From the NCBI GenBank assembly GCA_001414345.1, contig LLCB01000069.1, forward strand, positions 1 to 64,000: a DNA stretch of 64,000 nt, in the 5' to 3' direction. The position numbers were made by a program, and so were the translations under genes. Every line of letters starts with the position of its first letter. The stretch's first letter is position 1. Under the pieces are notes generated by a model that was not told the DNA's origin, did not search any database, and worked only from the letters and a program-made list of their open reading frames with translations. Of this stretch, positions 13,625-24,682 are shown piece after piece. Source of the DNA: Hymenoscyphus infarciens. Taxonomy: Eukaryota; Ascomycota; Leotiomycetes; Helotiales; Helotiaceae.

Positions 13625-13946
13625 GTTTTAGCTAGTTAAAAGCGAGGTTATAGCTAAGTTATCGAGGTTGAAATTTATTATCTAAGTATTCGAGGATAAT
13701 AAAAGAGGTAGTTTTAGCTAGTTAAAGGCGAAGTTATTACCGAATATTAAAAAATACTATCTAATATTTAAGATAATAAAAGGAGGAGTTTTAGCTAGTT
13801 AAATACGAAGTTATTACTAAAGTTTATCGAATTATCTAAGTATCTAGAGATAATAAAAGAGGTGGTTTCAGCTAGTTAAATAAACTTAATACTAAAGTTA
13901 TTAAAGTTAAAATTATTATTCGACGTTTAAGATAATAAAAGGAACA
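13625..13946 (+). repeat. Four-unit tandem repeat (77-86 bp units) in nested element
   Basis: Units start at 13,625, 13,711, 13,788 and 13,865, each opening with 'gttttagctagttaaa' or a near copy and closing with 'gataataaaagg' or similar. Shortened versions (two or three units) occur in the homologous bodies at about 42,165-42,340 and 44,445-44,610. This looks like an internal minisatellite of a non-autonomous retroelement. Confidence 0.75.
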
Positions 13947-15701
13947 GTTTTAGATATAACATTTATTAGTACTATTATATAAACTGTATTACTTAGGCCT
14001 ATAGGCCGCTTTATTCTCTTTAGAGTACTTAAGGACTTATTTATCTTCTAATTCCTATTTTACTTCTAAAGTAGAGGACGATTCGCTATTATATTATAAG
14101 GAGTTTAAAGCTAGATAGAGGGGTATTCTAAACTATAGTACTAATATCTTATAACTTAGCGTCTTAGCAGGTCTCCTTATCTAGCTAAAAGATCGTTTAC
14201 TATTTTAGTAAAGTTATAATTCTAGCGTCTCTTAAAAGTAGTAGACGAGTTTTAGAGCTAAGGTATAATCTTGTCCTATATATAAAAGAAGCTTTCTAAT
14301 TCTAGTATCTCTCTAAGTATAGCCGTACTCGAAAAGTAACCTTTTAAAGTTAGTAAAAGTTTCTTTAACGTATTCTTCTCCTAATTCTACTTCCTTCTCT
14401 TTTAACTTCTATCTCTTTTAACCTTTATACTAGCGAGGACTTAGTCTATAACCGTAGTCTTTTTAAATATCTACTAGTAGAGGTATTTTTAAAGGAAAAG
14501 TTTAAAGTAGAGTTAGATAATATTTAGTCGAGAAATAGTAATAACTTAGCTAAGAGCTCGCTTCTAAGTTTTATCTTAATAGAAAGTATATTTTAACTAA
14601 TTCGTATTCGATTTAAGGTTTAGGAAGTAGTAGGAAGTTTATTAAAAGCAGAGGCTTATAAGTAAAAGAGGTCTAAACATAGACTTTAAAAAGTAAAGAA
14701 GGGTTTAAACGAAGGTTTAAAAGAGAGTTAGATTAGTAAGGGTTTAGAGGTAGAGTATTTATTAACTTTATAGTTCGCTTATAATTATATCTATCTTATC
14801 TAACTAATCGTTTTATTCTTTATTTTTATACTACTATCTTATTAATATATTATCTATATCTAAGAAGTCTTACTTATTGTTTTATTAAGATCTTCTAGGT
14901 CTTAGTATACGGTTATAGATTAGAAAGGGTTTAGAGAGTCTTTTGAAAAGAGGAGTAGCTCTAGAAGAGGGTTATTAGAAGGTATTAGAGGTAGCTGCCT
15001 ATAGCTAAAAAGAGTATAAATTCGAGCTTAGAAGTAGGAGAGGGTTAGATTAAGAAGAGTTTAGAAGTAAAGTGTTTTATTAACTTTAAATTATAAGATT
15101 ACTTATCTATCTTTCTAACTTAGCTAGCTAATTCCTTATTTCTTAATTCTCTACTTTTAAAGCTTATATAACCGACTATATCTAGTCTATATTTAAGAAG
15201 TTCTACTAGTCTCTTTAACTATTATTTTATTAAGATCTTCTTAATCTTAGTATATAGGTGCTATTTAGGCGGCTTTTAGAAAGGGGGGTAGCTCTAGAAG
15301 AGCGTTTAACACCTTATAATAGAACTAAGTTTAATATTTTAAAGATACTTATTTAGAGAGAGAGAGAGAGGTAAGATTAGATTTAGAAGCCTTCTAGATA
15401 ACTATTATAAGTTAACTTATTTACTAAATCTAGGGTTATTAAGACTCTTAGAAATACTTAGCGTATTCTAATCTCTTAACGTATACTAAAATACGATTTT
15501 TACTAGCTATTTATATAGATACTAAACCCTAGTGTTACTAGCTATCTAGATAGTCTCTAATTACCTAGCTATTTAAGAATACTATCGTAATATTCTAAAT
15601 CAAGGGTAAATCGACTTCTAAACAAAGAGTAGTAATAAGCTCGAAGAATATATTATTAAGGCTATTACTAGCGAAGAAGAGTTATTATTTTTATATAACG
15701 A

Positions 15702-16189
15702 TACGAAATATATATAACTATAGTAGAGGTATATAGAAGTACGTATAGTAGAATAACGTATATAGATACTAGGCTCTAATATAGAAGAAAATAATAACTA
15801 TCCTTCTACTATACTAAATATAAACGTCTATATATAAGAAGGTTAGAAGCTTCTAAGTTCTAATAATACTAATAACTAAGCCCTGCTTAATATAGCTAAT
15901 ACTAAATAATAAGAGCTAAAAAGCTAAATATATAACCTCTAATCCTTTAGAAAGCTAAATATATAATATTTAAACCTTAATCCCTTCTATATATGAATAT
16001 TAGATATTAATACCTTTAGTACTTCGCTTATATAAGTATTAGTTATTCGTAATCTCGGCTCTAGAGGTATTAGAGGTATCGGCACTACTTAGAGATATTA
16101 ACAGTTTCATAAATACTAATAATTTAGAATAGTACTATTATATAATAATCCAGCTGTTATATAATAATCCAGAATAGCATTCTATTATA
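15702..16189 (+). repeat. Right LTR of nested element (488 bp)
   Basis: Matches 11005-11492 over its whole length. Immediately downstream the copia pol sequence resumes and can be read into RT/RNase H, which confirms this as the insertion edge. Confidence 0.85.
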
Positions 16190-16199
16190 GTAAACCTTA

Positions 16200-17770
16200 T
16201 AATATTAAAGTATTTATAGCTAATAATAGTATAGTATATATTAAATTATAATAAAAGGAGATTAATAGATTAACTAATTAAGATGTTTTTAAGATTATTA
16301 CCTAGAAGAAGTTACCTTCTAATACTAGAATATTTAGATTACGCTTTATAGATAATATTAAATTTAAGAGTATAGTACTTACTTTTATAAAGTTAAGATT
16401 AGTAATCTAAGTATATAATAATACTAGAAAGGTACTAGTACTTACTTAAGCGCCTATAATTTAAAGAGTAAGCTAGAGAATAATTCTTATACTTATTATA
16501 ATACTTCTAGGTTTATAAGTATATATATAATTATTAACCGACTTAAATTAGAAATTCTTTATACGCTTTTCTAAAGATTATTCTTAATAAGAAGATATAT
16601 TCTTTAAAGTAATTAAGCTATTATATAGTATTCTAAAAGCTAGTAATTATTAGTTTATAACGTACTATAAATACTATATTCTAAGGCTTATAATAGAATA
16701 GTTAATATTTAACTCTTAGCTTTTATATATACAGAGTTATATTAATATAATATATAAGTAAAGTTAGATACTCTTTTTAGTATAGTAGGCCTTTAAAATA
16801 ATAATACCTTTATACTTACTAATAACGCTTTTACTAATAAAGAAGAGCTTACTATTAATAAAGCTAGGTTTATATCTAAGAAGAGAGAGAAGCTTACTAT
16901 TAACTATCTAATTAAATTTAATAGAGGACTAATTACTAAGTATTATAATAGCTCTATATCTCTTACTTAGGATTATATAAAATACTTAGATTTAGTATAA
17001 AAGACTCTATCTAAGATATCTAATATAAAAGAGACATTATATATAGTAGATACTAAAGATTAATATATTATATAATATATTAGAGAGGTATACTTAGCTA
17101 TAGTATCCTAGTCTAAGGCTACTTTTAACTTATTATATACTACTTAAACTATTAATTCTTAAGATAATAATATTTTACTCCTTAATAAGCGAGTTTAATA
17201 GTAAATTAATAATCTCTTAAAAGGACTTAAATTTATTATATTAGATAAATCTTCTCTAAAGTTATATACTTTTACTAATAGATTATTTACTAATAATAAA
17301 AACTTATTATTATGAATTAGCTACGTTATTATACTTATAGATAAGAATAATAATACTAATATTTTATATTAGTCTTCTACTAAGTATAAGAGAGTTACTT
17401 ATAGTGTTTTAGTATTAGAATTATATAGAATAAGTTCTAGATTTAATACTACGGCTTTAATAAAATTAACTCTTAAAAGTATCTTAGGATTTAAAGTACT
17501 ACTTATAGTATATACTAATTCGAAGTCTATTTATAAATATATAGCTAAATTAGATATAACTAAAGAGAAGCGATTAAGAATTAATATTATATATCTATAA
17601 GAGACGTATAAGTTAAGAGAAATTAATAAGATTAAATAGATCGATAGTAAGAGTAATCTTATAAATACTATAACTAAAAAGAGTTACTATAATACTCTAT
17701 AAAAGTTAATCGATACTAATAAGTTAGATATTAACCTTATAAAATAGGTAGAACGAACTAAAGAATAATA
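16200..17770 (+). pseudogene. Copia reverse transcriptase / RNase H remnant
   Basis: Readable on the plus strand with in-frame TAA/TAG stops at former Gln/Trp codons. The end of the region reads TNSKSIYKYIAKLDITKEKR, then an EIN-I-K-ID-SNLINTITK segment, and ends with LIDTNKLDI and a final VER. This is the characteristic C-terminal RNase H layout of fungal Ty1/copia polyproteins. The RT active-site YVDD could not be pinned down. The remnant lies between the nested element and the right copia LTR. Confidence 0.75.
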
Positions 17771-17896
17771 GAGAACTAAAATAGAGCCTTCTTATTAGTC
17801 GAGAATAGAGAATAGAGGGCTCTAATTAGTTAGATTAGATAGAAGATTTTAATAATTTTTAGAGTACTAACTTCTATTGTTTTAAAGAAGTGCTAG

Positions 17897-18069
17897 TATT
17901 AGTATATATATTTAAGAGGTAAATAGCGATTCGGATTAGTATACGTAGATATATATGCTTCTCGCTTAAGAGCTACTTAAGTAGATATTATAGCTAGCTT
18001 TACTCGGTATATAGCAACGATAATATAACTCTTTTTATATCGCTTTTATAACTATAAGTTATACTAATA
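17897..18069 (+). repeat. Right LTR of copia element (173 bp)
   Basis: Same length and alignment as 6673-6845. The first six bases TATTAG correspond to TGTCGG in the left copy, consistent with RIP. The flanking AAATA is at 18070-18074. Confidence 0.85.
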
Positions 18070-19757
18070 AAATACTTACTTATATTATAATATTAGAGAT
18101 ACGAAGACTTAATACCTATACGCGGTCTATTCTACGAACTTCTAGTAGTTCTATCTCGTCTCTAGAACTATCTATAGAGTTAAGTTTAAGTTAAAAAAGT
18201 AATATAGTAATATCTCTTTTTATAACTATTAGAGTTTTAAGCCTCTTAACTTTCTATAAAGAAGCTACGTTATACTAGATATTAGTAAAAAAGACTTATA
18301 TAGCTTATTTACTTAATAGTAGTCTCTATAGACTACTACAACGAACTAATTAAGAAAGCCTCTAAAGCTGATTCTATATATTTGCTAATACTAGAGAACT
18401 TTGACTCTAGATATACTATAGAATTCTATCTAACTCTAAAAAGGTAAGAGCTATATACTAACCTAAGATTAGAGGTAATACTCGCGGTAGTTATTCTATG
18501 TAGTTAGTATATACTATTCAGTTAGTATATACTATATTTAAGTTAAGAGAATTACTAGAAGAGATAAAGAACTCTTAGTAATAGTAATAGAGTAATTAGA
18601 AGAGGCCTAGGTAGTATAAATAAGAGTATAAACATAGAAGAGTTTTTATAACTAGATAATAGATTCTCTACTATTTATATTAGTAGATATTTAAAGTACG
18701 TTAAGTAGTACTTTAATAAAGTAGCGAGATATCTCTTAGAAGATATAGAACTATAGAGTAGAGAACTGATTCTCTAGTAGTTATAGAGAACTAATTCTCT
18801 ACTATTTATATTAGTAGATATTTAAAGCGTGTTTAGTAGTTCTTAGATAAAGTAGTAAGATACTTCTTAAAAGATATAGAACTATAGAGTAGAGAACTAG
18901 AAGATAGAACTAGGAGACTTAGATTAGAGATAGATTAGAGAATAGTCTTATATAAGATAGTATACTAGAAGAGGATTATTATTAGTCTTATATAAGAGAG
19001 AGCTAACTAAGCTCTTATAAAAGCTATTATAAAAAACTAAATTAGTTGTTTATAAGAATAACTAAAATATTAAAATTAAATTAAAATAAGAAGAATAGAA
19101 GAAGATACTAAGCTATTACTAGAAAGCCTAGAATAATAGATATAAAGCCTAGTAATAGATACTCTAAGAAGTATATAAGCTACTTTTAGAAGAAACTCTA
19201 TAAATAAGTTCGTCTATATAGCGCCTCTAGGTAGCTAAAAAGACTATTTAAATATAATAAAACAATTAAAAAATTAATATTATATTAATAAAAAAGTATA
19301 TAACTTTACTTAAAGTAGAGCTTATAGATTCTATTAGCTATTAGTATAGTTCTACTATTTAGCGATTACGTGGGATGTTGTTGATGAGACTTTATTATGT
19401 AATGTAGTTTAAATATCTCGAAGACCTGAAGCCTCTTGCTTGATAGCACGGATTTCTTATTCTCTGCGTGCCGGGGAGGGGGATATCTCGGAAAATGTAG
19501 AGTTCACATCGATTCCCAGTACCGAGCATGTGGACGAGCAAATTCTTCCTTTCAGTTTGATTCCTGCAATCTCGTCGGAGGGTCCTTCATCATTCTGAAG
19601 ATTCTCTTTGCCTTTTCATGGCAATAGGCTATTGGTGTTGAACAGAAATGGCCTGTCTTGCGTCTTCGATTTCCTTCAATTTTTTCCGTGCCTCGAAGCT
19701 TGCTTCTCTCCCTCTCTCGCCTCCCATGTAGCATTTATCCTAAGCTTCTTCCCCCCC
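18070..19757. other. AT-rich remnant and 3' flank of REX4
   Basis: Sequence 18,070 to about 19,370 is RIP-degraded, with a short match near 18,105-18,205 to block 1 (about 1,185-1,275) but no decodable protein domain. From about 19,370 composition returns to normal; the remaining roughly 390 bp is the 3' flank of the minus-strand REX4 gene. No additional gene is seen. Confidence 0.55.
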
Positions 19758-20780
19758 TCAACGTTTACTCTTCTTCTTCTTCTTCCCACCAGCTTTAGAC
19801 TTTCCCCCACCACCACTTATCGTCGTGGGAAACCGCTGCGCATTATCGCTATCGAAGCCAGATTTGTGCCTCCTGAATAAAAGCATAGTCGCTCTCGCAT
19901 CCTCGATACTAGAATGTTCCCCACTTTGAATCTCAATCCCCAATATCTCCTTCGCGAGAATTTTCAGACTCGGCGACCTCCCAGTACTGTATTTCTTGAA
20001 GCCTGGGTATTTCGCCGTATCCCTGATATCTTTCTTTGGATGTCCCAACATCAGAGCGTCCAAATCATTCTTAATCGCATGTCCGACTATCACTCGATCT
20101 CGAAGGATATCCGCAACCTCCTTTTGTACATCCTCGAATTCCCTCGCGGTCGCCATATTCCTTGGTGAGACTCCAGAGACGTGTGTTCTCCAATTCGTGA
20201 CGAATTCTTTAGGTTTGACGAAGGAATCGTAGACTTGAGTTCCGTGGAAATTCACTATGGAGACTCGAGCGAGGACTGAACGGTCTTCTTCTCCTCCTAC
20301 CCCTACCATTTCGCAATCTATTCCTATGTATTTTCCTATCTCGACATCTTCTGATAAGCCGGCATTGATTTTATCTGCTGCCTTTCCTTTGATCGTCGTA
20401 TCGTTTAGATCACCGCCATATGCATCTGCCAAATCCCTTGCAGAAATATCGTTGTCTTCTGCCCAAAGCGCGAGAGTTGCTGAGGGTGCTGGTGTGTCTG
20501 TGGTAGGCGCACTTTCAGTACTTGATCCAAGACCCATTTTCCTCTTCTTTTTTGTGATGCCGAGGGGTTTGCTGTAGAAGGATGTGGGTGTAAATTTTGC
20601 CTTGGAGGTAGTGGTTGGAATTGGTGCCTTTCCAGACTCTTCTAATCGACGACGCTTTGCGAGGGTATTTTGCTGGCGCTCGGTGGGGATGGCTTTTCGT
20701 TTTCGCTCGGAGCTGGCGAGGGCTTCTTGTTTTAGGGATTCTTGTAGGGCTTTCCAGTTACTGGATAATTCGGGAGCCAT
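19758..20780 (-). CDS. REX4: RNA exonuclease 4 (DEDDh 3'-5' exonuclease)
   Basis: Intronless 340-residue frame. A basic N-terminus (KRKAIPTERQQ..KRRR, about 27-45) looks nuclear/nucleolar. The exonuclease domain runs from about 150 to 305 with all DEDDh residues: Asp155 and Glu157 in GIDCEMVG, Asp239 in KNDLDAL, His289 and Asp294 in GEHSSIEDAR. The C-terminus is a lysine-rich tail (KKKKKSKR). REX4-family enzymes act in the nucleolus on pre-rRNA processing. It is slightly longer than the yeast protein (289 aa), mainly through the N-terminal extension and the tail. It is divergently arranged with ESA1 across 279 bp. Confidence 0.95.
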   Translation of the reverse strand: MAPELSSNWKALQESLKQEALASSERKRKAIPTERQQNTLAKRRRLEESGKAPIPTTTSKAKFTPTSFYSKPLGITKKKRKMGLGSSTESAPTTDTPAPSATLALWAEDNDISARDLADAYGGDLNDTTIKGKAADKINAGLSEDVEIGKYIGIDCEMVGVGGEEDRSVLARVSIVNFHGTQVYDSFVKPKEFVTNWRTHVSGVSPRNMATAREFEDVQKEVADILRDRVIVGHAIKNDLDALMLGHPKKDIRDTAKYPGFKKYSTGRSPSLKILAKEILGIEIQSGEHSSIEDARATMLLFRRHKSGFDSDNAQRFPTTISGGGGKSKAGGKKKKKSKR

Positions 20781-21059
20781 GTCGTGTTGTGATCGATTTG
20801 TGAAATGGTTTTGCGTGGGGTTATCGTTATCTGCTCATGGTTTGCGGTGTTGTGAAGGTTGAGAGACTAGAAATTATTTTGCGGCCTGAGTTTTGAGTAC
20901 AAGGGCGGCGGGCGAGGCTCAGGCTTTTAGTGATAGGCAACCGGAACCCTTCTAAAGTTGCCGACCGACAGCCTCGTCACGACGCTGCATCTCCATCAAC
21001 ACGATCGCGAAACAATTCTTCTCCCATCAGTTTTCATCAAATAAATTGCGATTTTCATC
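20781..21059. promoter_or_regulatory. Bidirectional promoter region, REX4 / ESA1
   Basis: The 279 bp between the two divergent start codons must hold the 5' UTRs and promoters of both genes. No clear TATA box is visible. The segment is GC-normal with no repeats. The boundary is inferred only from the gene starts. Confidence 0.6.
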
Positions 21060-22769
21060 ATGGCGAGCGGTGCTCATGGGAAGGATTCTTCAGGCGGATC
21101 GCCTGCGCCGAAAGTGAAGGGCAAGGCGACTATTGATACCTTGAGGTGAGTTTTTTCAGTGTTCCTGGTCGCGCATGCGACAGTGCTGATGCGGTTTTAG
21201 TGTTGGATGTTTGGCCATGGTTGAGAAAGTGAGTTATTGCCATTCTTTCTATTCGCCAACGTTACTTTTGCGATGATTTATCAACTTTTTTCCTTGTGTG
21301 AATTTATTCTTGCATTGATTTCAACTCATTATTCCACCTTTTTGAATACATACTAATAATTTTCACAGGAAGGACGTCCAAGAAGAGCAGAGATTCTAAG
21401 CATAAAAGAAACCAAAAGCGGTCGTCAATTCTATTGCAATTTTGACAACTTCAACAAACGTCTAGATGAATGGGTTCCAGCTGTCAGAATCGATTTCAGT
21501 CAAGAAGTCGAATGGCCCAGCCCAGAGAAACCAAAGGAGACGAAGAAAGCTTCAGCACCCGTGGCCAAAAAGACAACTACCACTAAAAAAGCTCAGAAAC
21601 GACCAACGGCATCCGCAACAAGAGAGGCTTCTATCGCTTCTGAAGGTGGAACTCCACATCCTTGGACTGAATTCACTGGTTCCCAAAAAGCTACCCCTGA
21701 TGCCGAAGGAGACATCACTCTTGCTCTCGACCTCGATGCAACTCCTGGCGCTGATGAAGATGCTATGGATGTTGATGAGGCGGCAGCTGAAGCAGTGGCA
21801 TCCAAATCACAAGCTCCAGAATACTTCGACAACAAGCAAGAGAAGGAAAAGTTACGACATGGCGGTTCCATGACCCAAAACCAAGCCGAGATTTCAAGAA
21901 TCAGAAACATATCCAAAGTGCAATTCGGAAAATTCGACCTCTTCCCCTGGTACTTCTCACCCTACCCAGAAGTATTCACGCAAGAAGACCTAATGTACAT
22001 TTGTGAATTCTGTCTCTGCTACTACGGAGATATAAAATCCTTCTCCCGCCATCGCCAAAAGTGCACACTCCAACACCCACCCGGAAACGAAATCTACCGC
22101 GACGACTACGTTTCCTTTTTCGAAATCGACGGGAGACGTCAACGCACATGGTGCCGAAATCTCTGTCTCCTATCCAAGATGTTTCTTGATCACAAAACCC
22201 TTTATTACGATGTCGACCCCTTCCTCTTCTACGTCATGGCTACGAAAGATGAGAAGGGTTTCCACCTCGTAGGCTACTTCTCGAAAGAAAAGGAGAGCGC
22301 GGATAACTACAACGTAGCCTGTATCCTCACCCTCCCTCAATATCAACGAAAAGGTTACGGCCGCTTGCTCATCCAATTCTCCTATGAACTCTCAAAAATC
22401 GAAGGAAAACTAGGCTCCCCCGAAAAGCCCCTCTCCGATCTCGGTCTCCTCTCCTATCGTCAGTATTGGACTGAGAATCTCGTCGAGATCTTGCTGGAAT
22501 ATAATGAGAGGGATGAACGATGTAGTATTGAGAATTTGGCGACTCATTTGGCGATGACTACTAACGATGTGGAGGGGACGTTGCAAGCATTGAAGATGCA
22601 GGTTTATCACAAGGCGGAACATAAGATTGTCTTGCCGCTGCATTTGATTAAGAGGCATGAGGCGTTGAAGGAGAAGTTTAAGACGAAGCCGAAGAGGAGT
22701 ATTGATCCCGAGAGGATTCAGTGGAAACCGCCTGTCTTTCCGCCTAGTACTAGGACTTGGGCTTGGTAG
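21060..22769 (+). CDS. ESA1: MYST histone acetyltransferase Esa1 (NuA4 catalytic subunit)
   Basis: Three exons (21060-21145, 21201-21228, 21369-22769) encode 504 residues; the 28-bp middle exon completes SVGCLAMVEK. An N-terminal chromo/Tudor-knot domain (about 30-95) contains RRAEILSIKETKSGRQFYCN and FNKRLDEWV. A low-complexity Ala/Thr/Lys linker follows. The MYST domain (about 215-490) has the C2HC zinc finger (Cys250, Cys253, His266, Cys270), the autoacetylated-lysine position Lys314 in LDHKTLYYD, catalytic Cys356 in NVACILTLP, the acetyl-CoA loop QYQRKGYGRLL and catalytic Glu390 in SPEKP. Esa1 acetylates histone H4 and H2A as part of NuA4, acting in transcription and DNA repair, and is essential in yeast. 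All key residues are present. Confidence 0.96.
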
Positions 22770-24682
22770 GGGGTTTGGTTGGTCTGGTGGAAGGACTGGG
22801 GATTGGAGTTGCTTGGTTTAATGGGGGTTGGGAGGCTCGCGTTCTCATTGAAACTTTGCCTGTTTGTGGCGATGATTGCTTTTGTCGGTCGGTGGGTTGG
22901 GTACGGGGGGTGAATTTTGCAGCGTTTTATTTGGTGTTTTTGTAGAAAGGGTATTTGGTGTTGGAGGTTACATTTCGTAGAGTCATGGAAGAGAGTAAAT
23001 CTACTCTTCATGTTAAATCATAATTCGGCGGTGTTCCAATAGGCTTGCCCTCCACCCCTCTCTCTTTTCGCATTCGTCGAGTCGACGTGGATACCTACCT
23101 GCCCGCTTTCGTGACTCGCAACTTTTTGGCCCCCCGTATTTTTGTAGCTTATCCGTTAAAGGAAGGTTTACTCACTATTTGTAGCTTACTCGCCAATGAT
23201 CTAACTTACCCCTCACTTTTTTGGCTCCCAATATTTAGATGACTTACTGGCTATCTAATAGCTTACTAGCAACCCACCTTTTGTCCCCCATTTTTTGTAT
23301 AGCTTACTTGCCATTTGATGGGTTACTTGATAGGTTACTTGATAGGTTACTTGGTGATGGCTTACTCGATAAATACTCGCGACTTTGGCGTCCAAACATG
23401 ATGCTACCCTACTCGTCGAACATTTACTGGCTTACTAGTCTTACTAGTTCCTCTTCAACGTATCAACGTATCAAGTTTAAGTTTATAACAACTTTCCTTG
23501 CTCTACGTGGACGCGAAAAAACTGTCGGAATCTATCTATATTCCTGTACAAGAACGTAAGAAATTTGAAGAAGAAGAAGAAGGGGAAAAAAAAGAAAAAC
23601 CACACAACGATCTAACGAAACCTAGTGAAACCCGATACTAGTGTTAACTAGCTAGCTATCAAAGATTCCTTGAATAGATGTTTTTCTGTGGGCAATTTTT
23701 TCCAAGTTTTCTTTGGACGGGTGTTATTGTTGTTTCAGTAGGGCGACAGTTTTGGCGTCCCCGTGGTGTCTTGTAACACGGCATCATGCATGTCGAAATT
23801 GTTCAATCCAAACTCCTCTCACTAAACTCTACGATTTCATAGTCCTGCATTTTGAAGTAGTCTTGTATTAGGAAAAGTACCTGGGAACGAGAAAAGTTAG
23901 GGGGAAAGGGTCCTTTCAGGGGGAGATTTTTTTTCTTGGACTTGAGTGGAGGATAATTGGAAGCCTCTTTTGGAAAGGGGTTGTTCTTGAGTTTGATTGA
24001 AAGGGGAAGAAGGTTCTTGGTTGTGAATGGGGACGGGAGTAAGTACACTGTGGGTTTTTTTAATATCAAGATAGCAAGACTGAAAATCAACGCAACTTTA
24101 ATGATGATTAATTGATTTTGTGAGTACGTGAGAGAAATGGGCATTACTCTCCGGCATCGCTCAATAGTTGGGATAATTGAATCCGATGATCCGAAAAAGG
24201 TTAAAAAGAATTAGAAATCTAAGTTCCTAATTAAGCTAGCTAATATTCTGCGAGAGTATCTCAAATAACAAGATAGCAGAGTGCCAGACAGCATGTCCGA
24301 TTCTCTTGCTTCTTTCCGAAATATTCCTAATAAAGAGGTAAGTAATGCAAACTAGCACCATACAATAATTCGAAACAAGTGGAGAACTCGAATTCTCTTT
24401 TCATAGATCGTTGGAAAAGAATAAAAAGTTTTGATATTGATATTCATAATCATAATCAGTTTACCATCCAAGTAAATTTTGAATCCCCTCAAATCCCTCA
24501 AATAAACCATATTTTCAGCGAAAACCTTGTCATAATATCCACCCTCCACCAGATAGTAATATAACCATTTAAGCTCGGTCCTTCGGATAACAAATTTAAT
24601 TGCTCCTCGAACCTTTCAACCCTCTCCAACCCACCCCCTCTCCCCCCCCAAAAAAGTAGCGAAAACCTTACGGTTTGACAAT
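22770..24682. other. Intergenic region with degenerate GGTTAC/GCTTAC repeats
   Basis: About 1.9 kb between ESA1 and the nuclease gene, with no convincing gene. The first 250 bp is ESA1 3' flank. From about 23,060 to 23,480 it contains degenerate repeats (separate entry). Sequence near 24,135-24,158 shares a 20-bp motif with the distal edge of this island (35,655-35,676). A small AT-shifted patch lies at about 24,200-24,260. A 113-codon minus-strand open frame at 23,803-24,144 lacks features of a real gene. Confidence 0.55.
23060..23480 (+). repeat. Degenerate GCTTACTCG/GGTTACTTG repeats with GGCCCCC boxes
   Basis: Repeated variants of 'tagcttactcgc', 'ggttacttgata' (two perfect tandem copies near 23,326-23,350) and 'ttttggcccccc' / 'ttggctccca'. 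The same word set occurs at 60,420-60,720, and a probable reverse-complement relative at 28,689-28,990. This suggests a dispersed low-complexity repeat family of unknown nature. Confidence 0.6.

Larger units (their letters stand above)
11005..16189 (+). mobile_element. Nested LTR element (non-autonomous or pol-less) inside copia
   Basis: Two direct repeats of equal length, 488 bp (11005-11492 and 15702-16189), differing mainly by transitions, bound a 4.2-kb body inserted in the middle of copia pol. No RT, integrase or protease motif was found in the body. It holds a readable lysine/glutamate-rich degenerate frame (about 12,318-13,080), a decamer microsatellite (13,171-13,236) and a four-unit tandem repeat (13,625-13,946). 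The body is homologous to the 2-kb bodies of the tandem array at 41,305-46,100, although the LTRs differ. 'atagt' occurs at both outer junctions (11,001-11,005 and 16,187-16,191) and may be the target duplication, but the exact ends are ambiguous. Confidence 0.78.
6673..18069 (+). mobile_element. RIP-inactivated Ty1/copia LTR retrotransposon, interrupted by a nested element
   Basis: Two 173-bp direct repeats (6673-6845, 17897-18069) start TGTCGG / TATTAG, a difference RIP explains, and are flanked on both sides by the 5-bp duplication AAATA. Domain remnants lie on the plus strand in copia order. A zinc-knuckle-like stretch near 8,771-8,835 reads as a CCHC gag motif with Cys turned to Tyr. A protease-like LLDTSLDN lies at 9,011. 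The RT-RNase H region is about 16,200-17,770 and includes TNSKSIYKYIAKLDITKEKR near 17,514, matching the copia RNase H TDSKSLYE region. Many in-frame TAA/TAG stops make it dead. The element is about 6.2 kb without the nested insertion (11,005-16,189), close to a normal copia length. Confidence 0.87.

Noticed and set aside
13625..13946. Regular repeat units considered as a CRISPR array
   Set aside because: Units are 77-86 bp degenerate tandem repeats without unique spacers, inside a eukaryotic retroelement.
21466..21873. 135-codon plus-strand frame overlapping ESA1
   Set aside because: Out-of-frame shadow of ESA1 exon 3; Lys/Arg/Leu-rich nonsense translation.
23803..24144. 113-codon minus-strand open frame with a hydrophobic N-terminus
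   Set aside because: Composition is low-complexity (Lys/Pro/Leu/Phe), there is no domain, no convincing start context and no partner exons; most likely chance.
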